In this document: piece by piece, positions 1-6,915 of the stretch
Position numbering within the stretch: position 1 is the stretch's first letter
How the letters are laid out: each line of letters starts with the position of its first letter
Source: Roseiflexaceae bacterium
GTDB taxonomy: Bacteria; Chloroflexota; Chloroflexia; Chloroflexales; Roseiflexaceae
Direction: 5' to 3'
Assembly (NCBI GenBank): GCA_014381165.1
Contig: JACMIM010000749.1
Coordinates: forward strand, 1-13,657
Length of the DNA: 13,657 bases
Made by a program: the position numbers and the translations under genes
Notes under the pieces: model-generated
Told to the model about the DNA's origin: nothing
The model's database searches: none
What the model saw: the letters and a program-made list of their open reading frames with translations, nothing else

Positions 1-3000
1 GCCTGCGAGCCTATGGCTTCAACGGGGATGGCCTCAGCGCCGGGTCGTATGGTGGCGGCATTGCTCTGTTTGGTGCTCAGGCGACCGGCAACACCATTCG
101 CAACTGCTACTTGGGCACCAACTTCGAGGGCACAGCGTCGGCAATTACCGGCGGGGGAGCCAATAATGTCTATGGTGGCGTGGCCCTGATCAATGGTGCT
201 AGCCAAAACATCATCGAGAACAACCTGATCTCGGGCAACAGTGGTGGCGGGCAACCAAACGGTATTATCCTTACCAATACGTCCAGCTTGGCCACAACCC
301 CGACCAGCGGCAATATCATTCGGGATAACAAGATCGGCGTGAATGCTGCTGGCACTGCCGCCGTGCCAAACCAACTGGCGGGTGTTTATATCGGAAATCG
401 CGCCGATAACAATATTGTTGGGCCAGGTAATGTCATCAGCGGCAATGGCAGTTCGTCTATCTCGATCGAGCAGTCGAGCGAGTTTGGTGTGGTGATCGCC
501 GGCGCGGTCGACGGCACATTCAGCAGCGGCAATATCGTGCGCGGCAACCGGATCGGCCTTGGCACAAACGGCGCGTCGATCCCCAACCGGGCTGGCGGCG
601 TCAGCATCAATTTCTCGCAGAATACGCTGGTTGGCGGTGCAAACCCGCCCGATAGCGATAACCCCGACCGTGGGAATTACATTGCCGGCAATAACCGCAG
701 CAATGTGCGGGTGTCGCAGACCAGCCCGACCTTGGGCGTGGTCGCGCTGAACGCACAGGTGCGCAACAACTGGATCGGCCTGCGCAACGCCAACACGGCA
801 GCCGACACCGCCAACTATGGCGTGCGCATCGAGCGCCGTGTTACTGCTGTGAGTGTAAGTGGCAATGTGATCGGCGGCAACAGCACAAGTGGAATCGAGA
901 TTATTGGCGATGCGAACATTGGCACGCCCAGCAACATCACAATCAGCGGCAACGTGATTGGGCCGAATGCGGCGGGCACTGCTGCACTTGTGGGCGCAAG
1001 CCAGCAGCAGGGCGTCCAGATCAGCCAAGGCGTCAGCAACGTTTCCCTGAGTGATAACCTGATCACTGGCAACCGCGCGACCGGCGTGAAGCTCAACAGT
1101 GTCGCCGACGTGACCCTGATCAATAATGGCATTGGCACACTGCTCCAGGGCAATACCGCGCTCGGCAACGAGAGCGGCGGCATCAGCATAGAATCGTCGA
1201 GCCAGATCACAGTTGGCCCTGGCAACCGGATCGACGGCCACCTGCGTGGCAGCTCCGGTGATGGCATCCTGCTCCTCAACAGCAGCGGTAGTTCGATCAA
1301 GGGTAACTCGCTATCCGCCAACCGCTACGCCATTCGGATCGAAGACGGCTCCACCAATAATGTGATTGGCTATGGCGGCAGCGAGCTTGGCAACACCGGC
1401 ACAGCTGATCGCAATAACATTGCCAATAACCAGATCGGCATCTCGATCAATGGCGCGGCGGCACAGCGTAACCGGATCAGCCGCACGACCGCCACCAATA
1501 ATATCGACGCTGGCACGCACAAGGGCATCGTGCTCTCGGGCGGCGCGAATGGCGGCATTTCCACACCCAGTGCCAGCGCGATTGGCTTTGGCGGCGGCGA
1601 CCTGACCGGCACGATCAACCTGGGCGGCGCGAGCTGTGGTGGAACTGGCTGCACCGTCGAAGTGTTTCAGAACAGCGTCAGCGAACCCAACGAGGGTAAA
1701 TTCTTCCTGACCTCGTTTCGGCAGAATGCTTCGGGCGCGTTCAGCGTGGCAATTTCTGCCTGCCAGCGCTTTCTGACCTTTACTGTCACCGACCAGAACA
1801 ACAACACCTCGGCATTCTCCGCGCCGGTGGAAGGCCCAGCTACTTGCAATGCCCCTGATCCAGGCGTGGGCGGGCCGGATTTGCGCGATCCTTCAGCCGA
1901 TGTGACGCTCGGGGCTGGAATCCTGACCAGCCCACAGGCGGCGGCGTTTAGCGCCACGCTTTTGAACACGGGCAGTGCGCAGGCCAGCTTCGACCTAAGC
2001 GTGAGCGCGCCGGGCGGCTGGACGGCGGCACCGCTTGGCCCGGTGACGCTTGGCGGCGGGGCCTCAGCGCCGGTCAACTTCAGTGTGACCGCGCCGCAGG
2101 GCACGCCAGTTGGCTCCTACACCATTCGCCTGACTGCGACTACCTCCGGCGGCGGTGCAAGCGACTTCGTCGAAGTGCGCGTGATCGTGCCGCTGGTGCC
2201 AGCGCTCAACCTGAGCGCCGCCGCCCCGGCCACAAAGCCCGGCGGCCCTAACCAGCAGGTCTGCTTCACGCACACGTTGAGCAACCAGGGCAATGGCGAT
2301 GATACGTTCGACATTCTGCTAACCGCACCATCGGCGGCCTGGGCTGCAAGCATCACGCCGGCCAGCCCGGTTGCAGCCGCCCGTGGCACCTCGGCACCAG
2401 TGACGATCTGCGTGACGGTGCCTGGTGGCACCCTCGGCGGCAGTTATCAGGTGAATGTGCAGGCCCGCTCACGCACCAGCCCAAATCCGCTTTCCGAAGT
2501 GCGGGTAGACACGGTGCAGGTGCAGGACGCCGCCGTACCGCAGCTGAACACGGTGCCAGCACAGAATGCCGACCCTGGCGCAGTCGTGACGTTTTCGCAC
2601 ACTCTGGCCAATATCGGCAATATCGCGGCGGTGTTCGATCTTGCGCTGGCGCTGCCAGCCGGCTGGACGGTGGAAAGTGCGCCGCCAGCCACTACCGGCC
2701 AGATCGCACCAGGCAACTCGCAGAACTTCAGCTACAGCGTGCGGGTCGCTGCGGGCGCGCAGGCTGGGCCAGCCAGCATCGGGGTTACTGCCACGGCGCA
2801 GCAGGGCCAGAACGCCAGCACCACGGTGAACGATGTGGTCGAGGTGAACCGTATCGCCAGCCTGGCGCTGTCTGCCGCGATTGCTGAAAGCACGGAGCCG
2901 CCAAATAGCGTCGTGACCTACACGCTGACGCTGGTGAACAATGGCAACTTCACCGACCAGATCAGCTTGAGCGCCGACGCTAGCCAGCGCGACCGAGGCT

Positions 3001-4217
3001 GGATCGCCACCATGCTGCCGGCGACAATCGAACTGCCGGCTGGACAGAGCGCCATTGTGAAACTGGAACTGCGGATTCCGCCTGGCCAGCCAGTCAGCGT
3101 ATTCAATACCTCGACGGTGACTGCCAATTCGTCGCTGCCGCCGACGAGCGCCAGCGCAAGCATTCGCACCAACATCGCGCCAGTGGCCGGCGTGCTGATC
3201 TCGCCGCGCGATCCGGTGCGGCCCGCGCTGGCTGGCGAGTCGGTGATCTTTGAATTTGTGCTGCTGAACAGCGGCAGTTTGCCCCAAACCTTTACAACCG
3301 TGGCGGTGATCGAAACGAACACGGCTGGATCGACCTATGTGTTTACCGGCACGGCCGACCTGCCGCTCGATCCTGGCCAAAGCGCACCGCTACAGCTGAG
3401 TGTGCGTGTGCCGGTGAACGCGCCGGATGACACAAAAACGGTGGTGCGAATCAGCGCCAGCACCGCGCCCGGCGGTGCCACCGCCACCACACTGGCGACC
3501 GTGCTGATCGGCCCACCCTATGATGTGCTGGTTTCGCCCAACCGCGCGTCCGACCAGCCGCCGGGCACGCTGGTGCAGTACACCCAATATGTTACGAACA
3601 CCGGACGGCTGGAGGATTCGTACACGCTCGGGGCGCGCTCCAGCCTTGGCTGGCGTGCGACTGTTTCGCCAGCCAGCTTGCGCTTGCCACCCGGCCAGGG
3701 CGCGCCGGTATTGGTCACGATCGAGGTGCCGACCTCGGCGGAGGCTAACGTGCGCGACACGACCGTGCTGACGGCGCGCTCGAGTGCTGACCCCAGCGTG
3801 CGTGGCAGCGCGACCGCGACCACCCGCGTGCTCCAGGTAGCCGGGGCGGTACTCTCACCCAACGGGCGTGCCACGCTGGTGCCAGGGCGCGTGATCGCCT
3901 TCCAGCATAGCCTGCTGAACAGCGGCAACGGGCGCGACACCTACACAATTAGCGTCACGCAGAGCCTGGATTGGCCGATCGAGATTGATTATGCGGTGCC
4001 ACCGACGCGCCACCCGCGTGGCGTGAGCTTGCCAGTACAGGTGATTGTCAGCACCCCAGCTGGTGTGCCAGCGGACGCTGTCAACACGATCGTCGTGCGG
4101 GCGACCTCGCGCTTCGACCCGCAGGTCTTTTCAGAAGTGACCGACGTGATCGCGCCGCTGACCATCCAGGCGGTCGATGCGCCGCAGCGAATGTATCTAC
4201 CGATTGCAGGGCGGTAA
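1..4217 (+). CDS. Large secreted beta-helix protein with seven NEW3-like repeats (5' partial)
   Basis: The frame is open from base 3 with no start in view, so at least 1404 residues are present and the N-terminus, with any signal peptide, lies upstream. The first part (to about nt 1625) is Asn/Gly/Ser-rich right-handed parallel beta-helix. A recurring unit of the form N-x-IG-x-NAAGTAA-x-x-N-x-x-GV-x-I appears around nt 111, 330, 550, 775 and 955. A small Ig-like module with paired cysteines (CGGTGCTVEVF) follows at about nt 1630-1850. From nt 1887 to about 4160 there are seven tandem domains of about 105 residues, each with a core like LLNTGSAQASFDL, then GW, then a Pro/Gly turn and a V-P segment. 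These match NPCBM-associated NEW3/CARDB-like Ig folds. The protein ends RMYLPIAGR, resembling the YLPLV-R tails I recall on secreted Chloroflexota proteins. It is probably an extracellular adhesin, carbohydrate-binding or surface-layer component; no catalytic residues can be assigned. aroQ begins 4 nt after its stop. Confidence 0.88.
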   Translation, partial: LRAYGFNGDGLSAGSYGGGIALFGAQATGNTIRNCYLGTNFEGTASAITGGGANNVYGGVALINGASQNIIENNLISGNSGGGQPNGIILTNTSSLATTPTSGNIIRDNKIGVNAAGTAAVPNQLAGVYIGNRADNNIVGPGNVISGNGSSSISIEQSSEFGVVIAGAVDGTFSSGNIVRGNRIGLGTNGASIPNRAGGVSINFSQNTLVGGANPPDSDNPDRGNYIAGNNRSNVRVSQTSPTLGVVALNAQVRNNWIGLRNANTAADTANYGVRIERRVTAVSVSGNVIGGNSTSGIEIIGDANIGTPSNITISGNVIGPNAAGTAALVGASQQQGVQISQGVSNVSLSDNLITGNRATGVKLNSVADVTLINNGIGTLLQGNTALGNESGGISIESSSQITVGPGNRIDGHLRGSSGDGILLLNSSGSSIKGNSLSANRYAIRIEDGSTNNVIGYGGSELGNTGTADRNNIANNQIGISINGAAAQRNRISRTTATNNIDAGTHKGIVLSGGANGGISTPSASAIGFGGGDLTGTINLGGASCGGTGCTVEVFQNSVSEPNEGKFFLTSFRQNASGAFSVAISACQRFLTFTVTDQNNNTSAFSAPVEGPATCNAPDPGVGGPDLRDPSADVTLGAGILTSPQAAAFSATLLNTGSAQASFDLSVSAPGGWTAAPLGPVTLGGGASAPVNFSVTAPQGTPVGSYTIRLTATTSGGGASDFVEVRVIVPLVPALNLSAAAPATKPGGPNQQVCFTHTLSNQGNGDDTFDILLTAPSAAWAASITPASPVAAARGTSAPVTICVTVPGGTLGGSYQVNVQARSRTSPNPLSEVRVDTVQVQDAAVPQLNTVPAQNADPGAVVTFSHTLANIGNIAAVFDLALALPAGWTVESAPPATTGQIAPGNSQNFSYSVRVAAGAQAGPASIGVTATAQQGQNASTTVNDVVEVNRIASLALSAAIAESTEPPNSVVTYTLTLVNNGNFTDQISLSADASQRDRGWIATMLPATIELPAGQSAIVKLELRIPPGQPVSVFNTSTVTANSSLPPTSASASIRTNIAPVAGVLISPRDPVRPALAGESVIFEFVLLNSGSLPQTFTTVAVIETNTAGSTYVFTGTADLPLDPGQSAPLQLSVRVPVNAPDDTKTVVRISASTAPGGATATTLATVLIGPPYDVLVSPNRASDQPPGTLVQYTQYVTNTGRLEDSYTLGARSSLGWRATVSPASLRLPPGQGAPVLVTIEVPTSAEANVRDTTVLTARSSADPSVRGSATATTRVLQVAGAVLSPNGRATLVPGRVIAFQHSLLNSGNGRDTYTISVTQSLDWPIEIDYAVPPTRHPRGVSLPVQVIVSTPAGVPADAVNTIVVRATSRFDPQVFSEVTDVIAPLTIQAVDAPQRMYLPIAGR
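1887..4160 (+). repeat. Seven tandem NEW3/CARDB-like domain repeats within the surface protein
   Basis: Translated repeat units of about 100-115 residues begin near nt 1887, 2190, 2523, 2850, 3176, 3509 and 3833. Each carries a hydrophobic strand followed by an LxNxGx...D/F motif (LLNTGSAQASF, LSNQGNGDDTF, LANIGNIAAVF, LVNNGNFTDQI, LLNSGSLPQTF, VTNTGRLEDSY, LLNSGNGRDTY). Later positions hold a GW-like turn and a glycine/proline-rich GQSAPV-type strand. Units are clearly homologous but diverged, so this is old domain duplication rather than recent DNA expansion. Unit boundaries are estimated to within about ten residues. Confidence 0.8.
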
Positions 4218-4221
4218 ACGT

Positions 4222-4659
4222 ATGAAGATTCTCGTCCTGCACGGGCCAAACCTGAACATGCTTGGTCGGCGCGAGCCGGAGATCTATGGCTCCACCACAT
4301 TAGCCGAGATCGACCAGGCGCTGCGCCAGCGCGCCGAGGCTGCTGGCGTCGCGCTGATCGTGCTGCAATCGAACCACGAGGGCGCGCTGATCGACCTGAT
4401 TCAGGCCGAGGGCTGGGACGCCGACGGGGTCATCATCAACCCCGGCGCGCTGACCCACTACGGGCTTGCGCTACGTGACGCGCTGGCCAGTCTGCCCGCC
4501 CGGATCGTTGAAGTGCATCTCTCGAACGTCTACAAGCGCGAGCCGTTCCGCCATATATCGGTGGTGGCACCAGTCGCAACCGGGCAGATCGCCGGACTCG
4601 GCTGGCGCGGCTACCTGCTGGCGCTGGAATGGCTGCTCGAAGCTGACAGGAGCTATTGA
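4222..4659 (+). CDS. aroQ: Type II 3-dehydroquinate dehydratase
   Basis: This 145-residue protein is full length for the small dodecameric type II dehydroquinases, which convert 3-dehydroquinate to 3-dehydroshikimate in the cytosolic shikimate pathway. The family landmarks are all present. GPNLNMLGRREPEIYG is at residues 8-23 and carries the lid-loop Arg17 and catalytic Tyr22. SNHEGALID is at 50-58, NPGALTHY at 73-80, and EVHLSNVYKREPFRH at 97-111 with catalytic His99. I chose the ATG at 4222 because MKILVLHGPN is the normal family N-terminus; an upstream in-frame GTG-like extension would overlap the preceding gene. An AGGG at 4208-4211 sits 10 nt upstream. The gene is 4 nt after the surface protein and 2 nt before gmhA, so co-transcription is very likely. 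No other shikimate gene is in the window. Confidence 0.97.
   Translation: MKILVLHGPNLNMLGRREPEIYGSTTLAEIDQALRQRAEAAGVALIVLQSNHEGALIDLIQAEGWDADGVIINPGALTHYGLALRDALASLPARIVEVHLSNVYKREPFRHISVVAPVATGQIAGLGWRGYLLALEWLLEADRSY
4648..4652 (+). promoter_or_regulatory. Ribosome binding site deciding the gmhA start
   Basis: AGGAG lies inside the last codons of aroQ. It is 9 nt from the GTG at 4662, but only 3 nt from the TTG at 4656 and 21 nt from the ATG at 4674, so it favours the GTG start. Confidence 0.7.
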
Positions 4660-4661
4660 AC

Positions 4662-5222
4662 GTGACCTTTGGCATGCAGATAGATGAAATCACCGCAGTT
4701 CTGGCAGCATTACGCGGGCAGGCGGCTACAGTCGACGCGATCGCGGCGCTGGTGCGTGACACTGTGCTTGGCGGTGGCACGCTGTACACCGCCGGCAATG
4801 GCGGCAGTTCCACCGACGCGCAGCACCTAGCCGAGGAGCTGATCGGGCGCTACCGCAGCAACCGCCGCGCCCTGCCAGCCGTGGCGCTTTCCGCAGATGG
4901 ATCAGTGCTGACCTGCATCGGCAACGACTTTGGGTATAATGCTATCTTCTCGCGCCAAGTCGAGGGGCTGGTGCGCCCCGGCGACACGCTGGTGGTATTT
5001 AGCACCAGCGGCAACTCGCCGAACATCGTGGCAGCGCTACGGGCGGCCAGCGAGCGCGGCGGCAGAACGATCGCGCTGCTCGGCAAGACCGGCGGGGCCT
5101 GCCAGGGCCTCGCCGACCTGGAGCTGATTGTCGCCAGCGACAACACCGCGCGTATCCAGGAGGCGCACCTTCAGGTGTTGCACTACATCTGCGAGGTGGT
5201 CGAGGCAGCGGTAGCCAAATAA
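4662..5222 (+). CDS. gmhA: Sedoheptulose-7-phosphate (phosphoheptose) isomerase
   Basis: This single SIS-domain protein of 186 residues fits the GmhA family, which isomerises sedoheptulose 7-phosphate to D-glycero-D-manno-heptose 7-phosphate for activated heptose synthesis. The sugar-phosphate loop GNGGSSTDAQHLAEEL is at residues 45-60 and contains the histidine and second glutamate (Glu59) of the GmhA active site. ADGSVLTCIGNDFGY, STSGNSPN and the C-terminal RIQEAHLQVLH (catalytic His169) follow. Keeping both catalytic residues argues for GmhA rather than the related non-catalytic DiaA. The start is taken as GTG at 4662 from the AGGAG spacing; TTG 4656 would overlap the aroQ stop, and ATG 4674 lacks a good ribosome binding site. 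In an operon with a surface protein, the heptose could feed cell-surface or S-layer glycans, which is an inference. No gmhB or hldE homologue is visible here. Confidence 0.93.
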   Translation: MTFGMQIDEITAVLAALRGQAATVDAIAALVRDTVLGGGTLYTAGNGGSSTDAQHLAEELIGRYRSNRRALPAVALSADGSVLTCIGNDFGYNAIFSRQVEGLVRPGDTLVVFSTSGNSPNIVAALRAASERGGRTIALLGKTGGACQGLADLELIVASDNTARIQEAHLQVLHYICEVVEAAVAK

Positions 5223-5236
5223 AGACGGAAATTTAC

Positions 5237-5298
5237 CACCAAGACACCAAGACACCAAGTTTCTATGCTTCCGGTCTTGGTGTCTTGGTGTCTTGATG
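5237..5298. repeat. Octamer-based inverted repeat after the gmhA operon
   Basis: Left arm 5237-5259 consists of nearly three copies of CACCAAGA. Right arm 5276-5298 is its reverse complement with one mismatch in 23 positions, around a 16-nt loop. The hairpin follows the gmhA stop by 14 nt and could stabilise or end the transcript, but no T-run follows it, so it is not a classic intrinsic terminator. Similar CACCAAGA repeats are common interspersed elements in several bacterial phyla, as far as I recall. Confidence 0.85.
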
Positions 5299-5413
5299 CT
5301 AACGGTTCTGTTTTCTAGGTTTGGCTTGCGATGGCAAGCATCTTGCCCTTCTCGGAGGCATTACAAGCTGCGCGGGCAGCGGAGACGACACAACTATAAC
5401 CTAGAATGCTGGT

Positions 5414-5418
5414 GGAGG
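5414..5418 (+). promoter_or_regulatory. Ribosome binding site deciding the small membrane protein start
   Basis: GGAGG stands 6 nt before the ATG at 5425. It is the strongest Shine-Dalgarno match in the window and selects the 85-residue frame over a longer upstream start and over a competing overlapping frame. Confidence 0.7.
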
Positions 5419-5424
5419 CGGGCT

Positions 5425-5682
5425 ATGATGGCATTGCTTGTGCAACTCTCGGTGATTGGAATCTGGGGAACTATGCTTGTCGTCCATACGCGACGCCTAT
5501 TTCGTCTTGCGCAGTTTCAAACAATGGATTCATTACGCAACCACCCGTTGCGCCAGCGCTTCGACCGCCTGTGGTGGTGGCTTGGCCGCGAGGAGTTCTG
5601 GCACACGGTGCAGCGCGATTGCTTGCGCTGTGTGCAGCTTACACTCATGCTGTTCATGTTGGCCTGGGGCCTGATGCGCTAA
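5425..5682 (+). CDS. Small two-helix membrane protein of unknown function
   Basis: I do not recognise this 85-residue protein. It begins MMALLVQLSVIGIWGTMLVV, a likely membrane helix at about residues 3-22, and ends with a second hydrophobic helix at about 66-83 (CVQLTLMLFMLAWGLM). Between them is a basic, tryptophan-rich, amphipathic stretch containing FDRLWWWLGREEFW. Both termini probably lie on the same side of the membrane. The frame extends upstream to 5293, but that part is arginine-rich, overlaps the inverted repeat and looks non-coding, whereas ATG 5425 has a perfect GGAGG 6 nt upstream. It is separated from gmhA by about 200 nt with a hairpin and converges on SURF1. It could be a lineage-specific respiratory or membrane accessory protein, but nothing in the sequence proves a role. 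Confidence 0.6.
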   Translation: MMALLVQLSVIGIWGTMLVVHTRRLFRLAQFQTMDSLRNHPLRQRFDRLWWWLGREEFWHTVQRDCLRCVQLTLMLFMLAWGLMR

Positions 5683-5766
5683 GGCTGTGCTATCTGTTTA
5701 GAAGTTACGCAGTTGTCCAAAAGCTTTTATTTCGCCTGCGGCGGGCAAGAAAATAATCAATAATTA

Positions 5767-5800
5767 TTTCGTTTTTTGGTGCAAAGCACCACGAACGAAA
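5767..5800. terminator. AT-rich hairpin between convergent genes (possible terminator)
   Basis: A perfect 5-bp stem with an AAA loop (GGTGCAAAGCACC, 5778-5790) is enclosed by a further 7-bp stem TTTCGTT/AACGAAA (5767-5773 with 5794-5800) across a short internal loop. It lies between the + strand small protein (ends 5682) and the - strand SURF1 gene (ends 5835), in an AT-rich island of about 100 bp. T-runs are nearby on both strands but not immediately after the stem, so terminator function is plausible rather than shown. Confidence 0.35.
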
Positions 5801-5834
5801 CAAAAAAGCTAGTTTTTCGCGTACCGTGTGGCGG

Positions 5835-6623
5835 TTATTCGCCTTGCACGGCGAATGCTCCGCCCGGCGCTGCTGGCTCGCCTTCTCGCAATCGTAGCCA
5901 CTGTTGGTATGTGATTGCTGCATAGCCGCCCAGTAGAATGATTGCAAACGAGAACCATTGGATAGCATAGGACATGTGGTTGCCCGCATCCGGTGGCACC
6001 GACTCCCCGCGAATCGGCGGTGTGGTCGGATCGCTTGGCTGCCACTGCTGCTCGACAAACACCGGTAGCAGCGGTGTATTCACCTGCTGCTGAATGCGCG
6101 GAATGTTGATGCGAAACCATGCGTCCAGCCGCTGGCCGGGCGCGACCGGCGGATCGTATGGGGGCGCGTCGGCCTCCTGCGATTTGACCACCACACCAAT
6201 GATAGTTAGTTCGCCTGCAGGCGGCGCGAAGACCGCGCGCTGCTCCACCGTCGCCTCGTCATACGGAATCCACCCTCGGTCGACCATGACCGCCTGCTGG
6301 CTGCCGCTAAGCCGAAAGGGCGTGACGATATGGAAGCCGGTTAGCCCGTTGATCGAGCGGTTACGGCGCAGAATCTCCTGGCTGGCGTCGAAGCTACCGC
6401 GTAGCTCGACCCGCCGGTAATACAACTGGTCGGGATCGAGCGGCTGACCGGCCGCCAGCGCAACCGGTGCTGCGGCTAGGCGCAACTCGGCTTGCGCGAT
6501 ATCGGCCAGCCGCTGATCTAGCCGGCTGACCTGCCAGACTCCCAACCCACAAAAGGCAACTGTTGTCATAACTACAAGCAACGTCAGCGCAAGCCGCCGC
6601 CCACCGAGTAAAAATCGGATCAT
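5835..6623 (-). CDS. SURF1 family cytochrome c oxidase assembly protein
   Basis: This 262-residue membrane protein has the SURF1/Shy1 layout: a short N-terminus, helix 1 at about residues 10-28, a large extracytoplasmic domain, and helix 2 at about 218-238. Family motifs seen are GVWQVSRL (28-35) right after helix 1, GFHIVTPF (96-103), VDRGWIP (114-120) and NHMSYAIQWFSFA (215-227). SURF1 proteins assist heme a / subunit I maturation of aa3-type cytochrome oxidases. ATG 6623 gives the usual short leader. A GTG at 6653 would add ten residues and cannot be excluded, since the candidate promoter start near 6675 allows both. No cox genes are adjacent, so it stands apart from its expected partners. 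It diverges from the GAF-PAS histidine kinase with a REP pair in between. Its C-terminal tail after helix 2 is short and Gly/Pro-rich. Confidence 0.93.
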   Translation of the reverse strand: MIRFLLGGRRLALTLLVVMTTVAFCGLGVWQVSRLDQRLADIAQAELRLAAAPVALAAGQPLDPDQLYYRRVELRGSFDASQEILRRNRSINGLTGFHIVTPFRLSGSQQAVMVDRGWIPYDEATVEQRAVFAPPAGELTIIGVVVKSQEADAPPYDPPVAPGQRLDAWFRINIPRIQQQVNTPLLPVFVEQQWQPSDPTTPPIRGESVPPDAGNHMSYAIQWFSFAIILLGGYAAITYQQWLRLREGEPAAPGGAFAVQGE

Positions 6624-6681
6624 CGTGTTGTTCTCAAGGCGCTGGCCAGCCACGCCAGCGTGAATTTACTGTGTCGCTGGT

Positions 6682-6710
6682 AGTCTAGCACCAAGCGTTG
6701 CGAGATGCAA
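6682..6710 (-). promoter_or_regulatory. Candidate promoter of the SURF1 gene
   Basis: On the minus strand, TTGCAT (6705-6710) is followed after exactly 17 nt by TAGACT (6682-6687), preceded by TG one base upstream (extended -10). Transcription would begin near 6675, about 50 nt before the ATG at 6623. The -35 match is only moderate. Confidence 0.5.
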
Positions 6711-6723
6711 AGCCGGCAACTGC

Positions 6724-6830
6724 GCGGCTGAAGCCGCTAGCTGGGGGTACGAAGCTCGCCTACGCGGGCTGCAACGCTGTTCAGCCCGCGTAGGCGGGCT
6801 TGGTATTGCTAGCCAGCGGCTTCAGCCGCT
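6724..6830. repeat. Inverted pair of 47-nt REP-like doublet elements
   Basis: Copy A (6724-6770) reads hairpin GCGGCTGAAGCCGC, a 15-nt linker, then hairpin AGCTCGCCTACGCGGGCT. Copy B (6783-6829) is the same element in reverse orientation, with hairpins AGCCCGCGTAGGCGGGCT and GCGGCTTCAGCCGC. A 12-nt centre separates them. Stems are nearly identical between copies, while the linkers differ. Together they form an imperfect palindrome of about 107 bp lying between two divergent promoters. Confidence 0.9.
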
Positions 6831-6847
6831 GGGCTGGGCAGGGCGTG

Positions 6848-6876
6848 GTGTTGCGTCACACCTCCCGTGATATAAT
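6848..6876 (+). promoter_or_regulatory. Extended -10 promoter of the GAF-PAS histidine kinase
   Basis: A perfect TATAAT at 6871-6876 is preceded by TGA, giving an extended -10. A weak -35 (GTGTTG, 6848-6853) sits 17 nt upstream. Transcription would begin near 6883, giving a leader of about 33 nt before the ATG at 6916. Confidence 0.65.
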
Positions 6877-6915
6877 ACCTGAATCCCTATCGCGTATCAC
6901 GCCACGAGAGCCGCC

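Noticed and set aside
2469..3380. A 303-codon open frame antisense to the NEW3 repeats
   Set aside because: It is a high-GC shadow of the strongly supported surface-protein frame; its Arg/His-rich translation has no recognisable domain.
111..4217. A TTG start for the surface protein at 111
   Set aside because: The frame is open to the window edge and the residues before 111 continue the beta-helix pattern, so the gene is 5' truncated by the window rather than starting there.
5293..5424. Upstream extension of the small membrane protein to a TTG/ATG at 5293-5298
   Set aside because: The start lies in the arm of the inverted repeat, and the added 44 residues are Arg/Trp/His-rich with no ribosome binding site, so ATG 5425 is preferred.
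5406..5756. A 116-codon + strand frame overlapping the small membrane protein
   Set aside because: It is out of frame with the GGAGG-preceded ATG at 5425, shows no coherent hydrophobic helices at its ends, and looks like a shadow frame.
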